This document shows, one piece after another, positions 6,694-10,751 of a stretch of DNA of 10,751 nucleotides. A model generated the notes under the pieces. It was not told where the DNA came from. It saw only the letters and a list, made by a program, of their open reading frames with translations, and ran no database searches. A program made the position numbers and the translations under genes. The stretch comes from Clostridia bacterium (GTDB taxonomy: Bacteria > Bacillota > Clostridia > Oscillospirales > CAG-272), in contig JAGCJD010000039.1 of NCBI GenBank assembly GCA_017648425.1, positions 1-10,751 of the forward strand. Reading direction: 5' to 3'. Each line of letters begins with the position of its first letter. Within the stretch, counting starts at the first letter, position 1.

Positions 6694-7499
6694 TGCTGTT
6701 CCTCCATAATTTTATTGCTTTTACTCAGCAAATAGTCTATTTCTTGCGGCGTTATTCTGAAAAGCAAGTAAAGCGTATAAGCAGTAACAGCTAGGGCAAC
6801 GACAACAGTAAGTATTATTGTTGACATAGGCCATATTATACCGCCTCCGCATTCAACAACTACGCCACCTGCAAAATTGTACACTGCATGAATAACAACG
6901 CAATACCATATATTTGATGTTTTTATAAGTATGATCGAGCACATACCGCCTATTAAAAATGAATATCCTATCTGTAAAGCAACAGATACAAGTGAGGCCC
7001 CCGCGAACAAATTCAAGATGTGTATCGCTCCAAAGACCACCGAGGAAAGAACAATAGCGATAAAAACATCTATAAGGCGTTTCCCTCTACGCTGTAATAT
7101 TACGCTGAAAATACAACCTCTGAACGCCATTTCCTCAAAATATCCTACGCAAACACAAAGCAATGCGTATAATATGACATGCAGAGCTTCGGAATTTATA
7201 TAAGCCTCTCCTGTTATGAATGTAATAAACGGAAAATTATTTATTGCAACTGCCATGCACGGCAAAAACAGCAAAAACTTTTTTAGTGTAGTTTTTGGGT
7301 TTAGCATTTTTGGGGACAAGAATACACACATAAAGAGCATGCACGCCGTACCTGCTATAAATCTTGTTATTATCGCATAGTACAGCTCCCCATATTCAAT
7401 ATCCGAAAATATCTTATCATTAAAAAATTCAAGCACTAACAGCAACAAAAAATTTATTACTGATATACCAATAATCGCTTTCCTTTTTGTATCAGTCAT
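6690..7499 (-). CDS. CPBP-family (CAAX/Abi) intramembrane metalloprotease
   Basis: This is a polytopic membrane protein of about 269 residues with seven to eight hydrophobic segments. It has the three conserved motifs of the CPBP family, to which Rce1 belongs: E122-E123 and R127 (FEEMAFRG), H160 and N163 (FGAIHILN), and H204 and N208 (HAVYNFAGG). In Rce1 these form the catalytic glutamate/histidine site inside the membrane. The substrate here is unknown; bacterial members include bacteriocin immunity and processing proteins. The start is not certain. ATG 7499 overlaps the preceding stop as ATGACTGA and is preferred. ATG 7508 is possible, but its GAGG is only three bases away. GTG 7520 has no ribosome-binding site. 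Confidence 0.9.
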   Translation of the reverse strand: MTDTKRKAIIGISVINFLLLLVLEFFNDKIFSDIEYGELYYAIITRFIAGTACMLFMCVFLSPKMLNPKTTLKKFLLFLPCMAVAINNFPFITFITGEAYINSEALHVILYALLCVCVGYFEEMAFRGCIFSVILQRRGKRLIDVFIAIVLSSVVFGAIHILNLFAGASLVSVALQIGYSFLIGGMCSIILIKTSNIWYCVVIHAVYNFAGGVVVECGGGIIWPMSTIILTVVVALAVTAYTLYLLFRITPQEIDYLLSKSNKIMEEQH

Positions 7500-8289
7500 C
7501 TGCTTCATTCGCCTCTGCACGACAATTAGATCTTTTTACGCATATGTATTCCACCGCAAAAACAACGCCTGCACCTATTATCATAAGAATTGCCGTAAGC
7601 TGTGACGGAGTAAGAAAATCTGTAAATGTATATCCTCTGTAATCATCTCTGGCATATTCTATAAAAAATCTCCAAAGTCCATACGCTGTCATGTAGATAG
7701 GTAAATTATAGGTCTTGCCCTTTAATACTCGGTATGACAGATATACAAAGAGCACCGCCAAGAATATTGCCTCATAAAGCTGTATGGGAACTACGCGCTT
7801 TCCAATCGATGACATATATATACCATACCACATATCCGTTTCCTTACCGTGACAGCACCCTGCAAACAGACAACCAAGGCGTCCGAACGAATGAGCTATC
7901 GCAATACACGGAGCTGCGATATCAGAAATCAGCCTGAAACTTCTTATATGCTCCTTGCTTTCCTTAAAAATAAATCCTCCCACAACAAAATAGATAAGGA
8001 TAAAGAAAGCCGCTCCACCTATAAGTCCTCCGTAAAATGTCGCTCCCGTATTGGAGTCAAGTCTGAATTCGCCATATTTGGGGATATTGTAAATTGCTTG
8101 AAAAAGCACTGCTGAGTAATACCCGATAAGTATTGAAGCAACAGCATTAAAAAGGCATAGATTTTGCAATCTTGCTCCTATACTCCGTCTGTCTGCTATA
8201 TATCTGTAAACTAATATAGCCGATATTGCCGCAATACACAGCATAATAAGGTATAAGTCTATTCCCGGTAATATTTCCTTGCTATACAT
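7492..8289 (-). CDS. Lgt-like (prolipoprotein diacylglyceryl transferase family) membrane protein, divergent active site
   Basis: This is a multi-spanning membrane protein of 265 residues. It matches the Lgt family in order: YGGLIGG (86-92), HSFGRLGCLFAGCCHG (133-148), PIQLYEA (168-174), WRFFIEYARDD (206-216) and TPSQL (217-221). Known Lgt transfers diacylglycerol from phosphatidylglycerol to the lipobox cysteine. Here the HGG histidine is Y86, and the essential Asn and Glu of the GRxGNFxNGE signature are C140 and C145, so its reaction may differ. ATG 8289 is preferred: GGGGGTG lies upstream, and the alternative ATG 8304 would have only an 11-base leader without a ribosome-binding site. It is first in the operon with the CPBP protease, overlapping by eight bases. 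Confidence 0.85.
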   Translation of the reverse strand: MYSKEILPGIDLYLIMLCIAAISAILVYRYIADRRSIGARLQNLCLFNAVASILIGYYSAVLFQAIYNIPKYGEFRLDSNTGATFYGGLIGGAAFFILIYFVVGGFIFKESKEHIRSFRLISDIAAPCIAIAHSFGRLGCLFAGCCHGKETDMWYGIYMSSIGKRVVPIQLYEAIFLAVLFVYLSYRVLKGKTYNLPIYMTAYGLWRFFIEYARDDYRGYTFTDFLTPSQLTAILMIIGAGVVFAVEYICVKRSNCRAEANEADD

Positions 8290-8321
8290 TACACGCACCC
8301 CCATTAATAAGTCTTAAAATA

Positions 8322-8350
8322 ATTATACCGCAAAATGACCTAAATGTCAA
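8322..8350 (-). promoter_or_regulatory. Consensus sigma-A promoter of the Lgt-like/CPBP/HD operon
   Basis: On the minus strand TTGACA (8345-8350) and TATAAT (8322-8327) are separated by exactly 17 bases, a perfect match to the vegetative consensus. Transcription should start near 8315. This makes the three following genes a unit separate from the pyr operon and supports ATG 8289 as the first start codon. Confidence 0.88.
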
Positions 8351-8358
8351 TTCTGCGG
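8328..8358. repeat. Imperfect inverted repeat covering the -35 box and spacer
   Basis: TGCGG (8354-8358) and CCGCA (8328-8332) form the outer arms. Inside, GTCA and TGAC (around a six-base loop) plus two A-T pairs continue the dyad, giving about 11 pairs with a mismatch and a bulge. On the minus strand it starts 33 bases after the pyrI stop and is followed by UAUAAUUAUUUU, so it could end pyr transcription, act as an operator, or both. The pairing is imperfect. Confidence 0.4.
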
Positions 8359-8391
8359 CATAATTTTTACAATGTGTTCTTACTTATAAGC

Positions 8392-8808
8392 TCAGTCTGC
8401 CTTTGTTTCGCAGTATATACATCTGAATACTCTGTTTTTTGGATCTGTAAGTCTGAAAATATGAGGAAGCTCCTGCTCGGTGCTTGTAATACATCTGGGG
8501 TTCTTACATAAAATTACATTCTTTATCTCGCTAGGTAACGATATGCGCTTCTTTTCAACAAGAACTCCGTCCTTGATTATATCAACCGTAACACCAGGAT
8601 CTACATAACCCAATACATTAGTGTCAATAACAATATCGCTATCAACCTTTATAATATCCTTTTTTCCCATTTTGTTACTATGGACATTTTTGATTATTGC
8701 AATAGAACAATCAAGCTTATCAAGTCCGAGCAAATGGTAAATTTCCATTCCTCTACCCGCGGTTATATGGTCTATAACAATACCGTTTTTTATAGAATCT
8801 ATATTCAT
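8392..8808 (-). CDS. pyrI: PyrI, aspartate carbamoyltransferase regulatory subunit
   Basis: This 138-residue regulatory chain assembles with PyrB into the allosteric aspartate transcarbamoylase and binds nucleotide effectors in its N-terminal domain (about 1-95). The C-terminal zinc domain has all four cysteines, C101 and C106 (CKNPRC) and C130 and C133 (CIYC), with the spacing of E. coli PyrI. The N-terminus is about 15 residues shorter than that of E. coli but starts with a normal allosteric-domain sequence (NGIVIDHITAGRGMEI). The ATG overlaps the pyrB stop by one base (TAATG), with GGAGG seven bases upstream. It is the last pyr gene here. Confidence 0.97.
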   Translation of the reverse strand: MNIDSIKNGIVIDHITAGRGMEIYHLLGLDKLDCSIAIIKNVHSNKMGKKDIIKVDSDIVIDTNVLGYVDPGVTVDIIKDGVLVEKKRISLPSEIKNVILCKNPRCITSTEQELPHIFRLTDPKNRVFRCIYCETKAD

Positions 8809-9722
8809 TACAGTACCTCCAATGCTTTAAGAATAAGGCTCATTCGCATTATCTTTCCATAATATACCTGCTTGAAATAGCAAGCTCTGGGATCGTTGTC
8901 AATTGCAACTGCTATCTCGTTAACTCTGGGAAGCGGATGCAGTATTGAAAGATCGCTCTTTGCATTTTTAAGCTTTTCGGGCGTAAGTATATAGCTGTCT
9001 TTAAGTCTGAGGTAGTCTTCCTCGTTGAAAAATCTCTCCTTTTGCACTCTGGTCATATAAAGCACATCAAGCTCGGGCATTACTGCTTCAAGATCTGTTG
9101 TTTGCACATACTCTATATTTTTCTGTTGAAGTATATCCTTTTTAACATAGCTGGGCACTTTAAGTTCAACAGGAGAAATAAGAATAAATTTTACATTGGA
9201 ATATCTTGCCATAGCTGCTATAAGAGAATGAACTGTTCTTCCAAATTTAAGGTCTCCGCAAAGTCCTATCGTCATATTGTCAAGTCTTCCCTTTTCACAA
9301 TATATCGTAAGCAGATCCGCAAGTGTCTGCGTGGGGTGATTATGACCGCCGTCACCTGCATTGATTACAGGTATAGTAGCGTTCATCGCAGCTACAAGGG
9401 GGGCTCCCTCCTTAGGATGACGCATTGCTATAATATCCGCATAATTGGAAATTGTTTTTGCTGTATCTGCAATGCTCTCTCCCTTAGCAGCAGACGAGGA
9501 CGCTGCACTTGCCATTGACAAAACATTACCTCCAAGCTCATACATAGCCGCCTCAAACGAAAGTCTTGTACGAGTTGACGGCTCAAAGAAGAGTGTTGCA
9601 AGCTTCTTGCCACGGCATTTTTCGCTGTATTTTACAGGATCCTTTAAAATATCTTCCGCTATATCCAAAAGCTCTTGTATATCGTTAGTCGATAATTCCT
9701 GAATATCAATAAGATGCTTCAT
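8808..9722 (-). CDS. pyrB: PyrB, aspartate carbamoyltransferase catalytic subunit
   Basis: This 304-residue enzyme joins carbamoyl phosphate and aspartate to carbamoyl aspartate, the committed step of pyrimidine synthesis. Carbamoyl-phosphate residues are in FEPSTRTRLSFE (46-57), with the loop lysine K80 in AAKGES and HPTQTLAD (129-136). The aspartate-side residues are R162 (GDLKFGRTVHSL), R215 (MTRVQKER) and the HPLPRVNEI loop (262-270). The GDLKFGRTVHSL type fits the PyrI-dependent class, in line with pyrI directly downstream. The ATG has GGAG five bases upstream. Confidence 0.98.
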   Translation of the reverse strand: MKHLIDIQELSTNDIQELLDIAEDILKDPVKYSEKCRGKKLATLFFEPSTRTRLSFEAAMYELGGNVLSMASAASSSAAKGESIADTAKTISNYADIIAMRHPKEGAPLVAAMNATIPVINAGDGGHNHPTQTLADLLTIYCEKGRLDNMTIGLCGDLKFGRTVHSLIAAMARYSNVKFILISPVELKVPSYVKKDILQQKNIEYVQTTDLEAVMPELDVLYMTRVQKERFFNEEDYLRLKDSYILTPEKLKNAKSDLSILHPLPRVNEIAVAIDNDPRACYFKQVYYGKIMRMSLILKALEVL

Positions 9723-9736
9723 TTAATCTCCATTCT

Positions 9737-9751
9737 GTCACTGTGTGTGAC
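9737..9751. repeat. Short inverted repeat between pyrE and pyrB
   Basis: GTCAC and GTGAC form a perfect 5-bp inverted repeat around a 5-base loop in the 39-base gap between pyrE and pyrB. It could be a small hairpin in the message, shortly before the pyrB ribosome-binding site. The stem is short and contains a TG run, so chance is a fair explanation. Confidence 0.3.
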
Positions 9752-9761
9752 TATAAATTTT

Positions 9762-10418
9762 TTACGCCTTAGCTCCGTTTATTTCGAGATATTTCTTTAT
9801 TCTCTCAACATTTTCTCTGTTCTTTTCGTCTTCTTCAAGATACTCAATTATATCGTAAACATCTACGACCGAATATACGGGGAAACCAAACTCCTCGGAG
9901 ATCTCTGCCATAGCAGACTTTTCTCCCTTTCCCTTTTCCTTTCTATCTACCATTACAAAGGTAGCGGCAATTTTAGTTCCATCAAGAGCGCTGAGATTTG
10001 TCATGCTTTCTCTTATTGCAGTTCCTGCGGTTATTACATCTTCAACTATAACTATCTCCTCACCTGCTACTGGAACATAACCAACGAATATTCCACCTTC
10101 ACCGTGGTCCTTAGCTTCCTTACGGTTAAAGAAGAAAGGTACATCAAGTCCCTCCTTTGAAAGAGCTATTGAAGATGCTACTGCAATAGAAATTCCCTTA
10201 TATGCAGGACCATACAGAACAGTGCGCTTGTTTCCAACCTTTTCAAGATAGCTCTTTGCGTAAAACTCACCAAGCTTTGCTATCTGATCGCCCGTTTTTA
10301 TGTCGCCTGCATTTACGAAATACGGTATCTTTCTACCGCTTTTTGCAGTAAAATCACCAAATTTGAGAACACCTGCTCCCTCTAAAAATTTTATAAACTC
10401 TCTCTTGTAAGCTTCCAT
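9762..10418 (-). CDS. pyrE: PyrE, orotate phosphoribosyltransferase
   Basis: This 218-residue enzyme condenses orotate with PRPP to orotidine monophosphate. The type I PRPP-binding motif is IVIVEDVITAGTA (122-134). The flexible catalytic loop is FNRKEAKDHGEGG (97-109), and KSGRKIPYFVN (26-36) is the N-terminal orotate/phosphate region. The start is ATG 10418, with AGGAGG nine bases upstream. An in-frame TTG at 10442 that would overlap the pyrF stop lacks a ribosome-binding site. It lies just after pyrF, whose product uses OMP, the product of this enzyme. Confidence 0.97.
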   Translation of the reverse strand: MEAYKREFIKFLEGAGVLKFGDFTAKSGRKIPYFVNAGDIKTGDQIAKLGEFYAKSYLEKVGNKRTVLYGPAYKGISIAVASSIALSKEGLDVPFFFNRKEAKDHGEGGIFVGYVPVAGEEIVIVEDVITAGTAIRESMTNLSALDGTKIAATFVMVDRKEKGKGEKSAMAEISEEFGFPVYSVVDVYDIIEYLEEDEKNRENVERIKKYLEINGAKA

Positions 10419-10438
10419 TTTTATATTCCTCCTACTTA

Positions 10439-10751
10439 TCAATCAACAAATTCTGCAACGCAACGGTTATATGCGGCACCGGGATCTGCAGCCGCCGTAA
10501 TGGGGCGACCGACTACTATATAATCAGAGCCAATCTTCTTGGCGTCTGCGGGTGTCATTACTCTTACCTGATCTCCAATATCACCATCAGCAAATCTTAC
10601 CCCAGGTGTAATTGTAAGGAACTGTGCTCCACACGCGCTATGAACCTTTTCTGCCTCTCTGGGAGAGCAAACAACACCATCAAGTCCTGCGCTCTTTGCA
10701 TTCTTTGCATAGTGCATTACTACCTCGTCAATAGGCTTGTCTATAAGAAGA
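10439..10751 (-). CDS. pyrF: PyrF, orotidine 5'-phosphate decarboxylase (N-terminal part outside window)
   Basis: About 103 C-terminal residues are present and the frame stays open to the window edge. The enzyme decarboxylates OMP to UMP, the last step of the pathway. Visible family motifs are SAGLDGVVCSPREA, FLTITPGVR and GSDYIVVGRPITAAADP, the phosphate-binding end of the (beta/alpha)8 barrel. The active-site Asp-Lys-Asp region lies outside the window. The gene ends with tandem stops (TGA TAA), and pyrE follows after 20 bases. Confidence 0.96.
   Translation of the reverse strand, partial: LLIDKPIDEVVMHYAKNAKSAGLDGVVCSPREAEKVHSACGAQFLTITPGVRFADGDIGDQVRVMTPADAKKIGSDYIVVGRPITAAADPGAAYNRCVAEFVD

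Noticed and set aside
6690..7520. Bacteriocin immunity or processing system around the CPBP protease
   Set aside because: There is no bacteriocin-like small peptide gene, ABC exporter or two-component system nearby, so only the protease family can be stated.
8305..8391. PyrR-type attenuator or a small RNA between pyrI and the Lgt-like gene
   Set aside because: A PyrR attenuator would lie upstream of pyr genes, not after pyrI. The space is filled by the promoter and a short dyad, and no further structure is evident.
9042..9518. A 158-codon open frame on the plus strand inside pyrB
   Set aside because: It is antisense to a fully conserved pyrB, and its translation is rich in Cys, His, Tyr and Lys with no family resemblance. 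It is a shadow frame, like the other plus-strand frames.
10419..10442. A longer pyrE starting at TTG 10442
   Set aside because: The region holds the AGGAGG ribosome-binding site for ATG 10418, and the extra residues (MISRRNIK) do not look like PyrE.

Overview
The window looks like a piece of a Clostridia-type Firmicutes chromosome. The genome is AT-rich with strong GGAGG ribosome-binding sites. The his cluster combines a short HisG, a HisZ regulatory subunit and a TrpR-like YerC-family regulator. A PyrB plus PyrI type aspartate transcarbamoylase is also present. I cannot name the species from the sequence. Every gene I can support lies on the minus strand, so transcription runs from high to low coordinates. 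There are no rRNA, tRNA, CRISPR or mobile-element signatures and no gene-free stretch over about 170 bases.

In transcription order there are three blocks. (1) About 10751-8392: the end of a pyrimidine operon, pyrF (cut by the window edge), pyrE, pyrB and pyrI. (2) About 8350-6037: a three-gene operon behind a consensus promoter (TTGACA, 17 bp, TATAAT). It encodes a divergent Lgt-like membrane protein, a CPBP/CAAX-type membrane protease and a soluble HD-domain phosphohydrolase. A long hairpin follows its last stop codon. (3) About 5927-1: a histidine operon behind its own strong promoter, in the order TrpR-like regulator, hisZ, hisG, hisD, hisC, hisB, hisH, hisA (cut by the window edge). hisF and hisI/hisE would be expected further downstream or elsewhere.

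The his genes are almost continuous, with overlaps of 8 or 4 bases or gaps of 1 to 21 bases, so they are probably translated from one message with coupling. HisG and HisZ form the first enzyme of the pathway (PRPP plus ATP). HisA, HisH/HisF, HisB, HisC and HisD act later. The pyr genes make and use orotate on the way to UMP, and PyrE shares the substrate PRPP with HisG.

Most of the window is ordinary biosynthesis. Two parts deserve attention. One is the his promoter, where three copies of an 8-base element (ACTTTAAT) flank the -10 box just before the regulator gene and suggest an autoregulated his operator. The other is the central Lgt-like/CPBP/HD operon. Its Lgt-like protein has Cys or Tyr at positions where true Lgt has essential His, Asn and Glu, so it probably does something other than ordinary lipoprotein maturation. 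I corrected several start codons using ribosome-binding sites and gene junctions (hisC, hisG, the regulator, pyrE, the Lgt-like gene and the CPBP gene). The HD gene appears to use a real TTG start.
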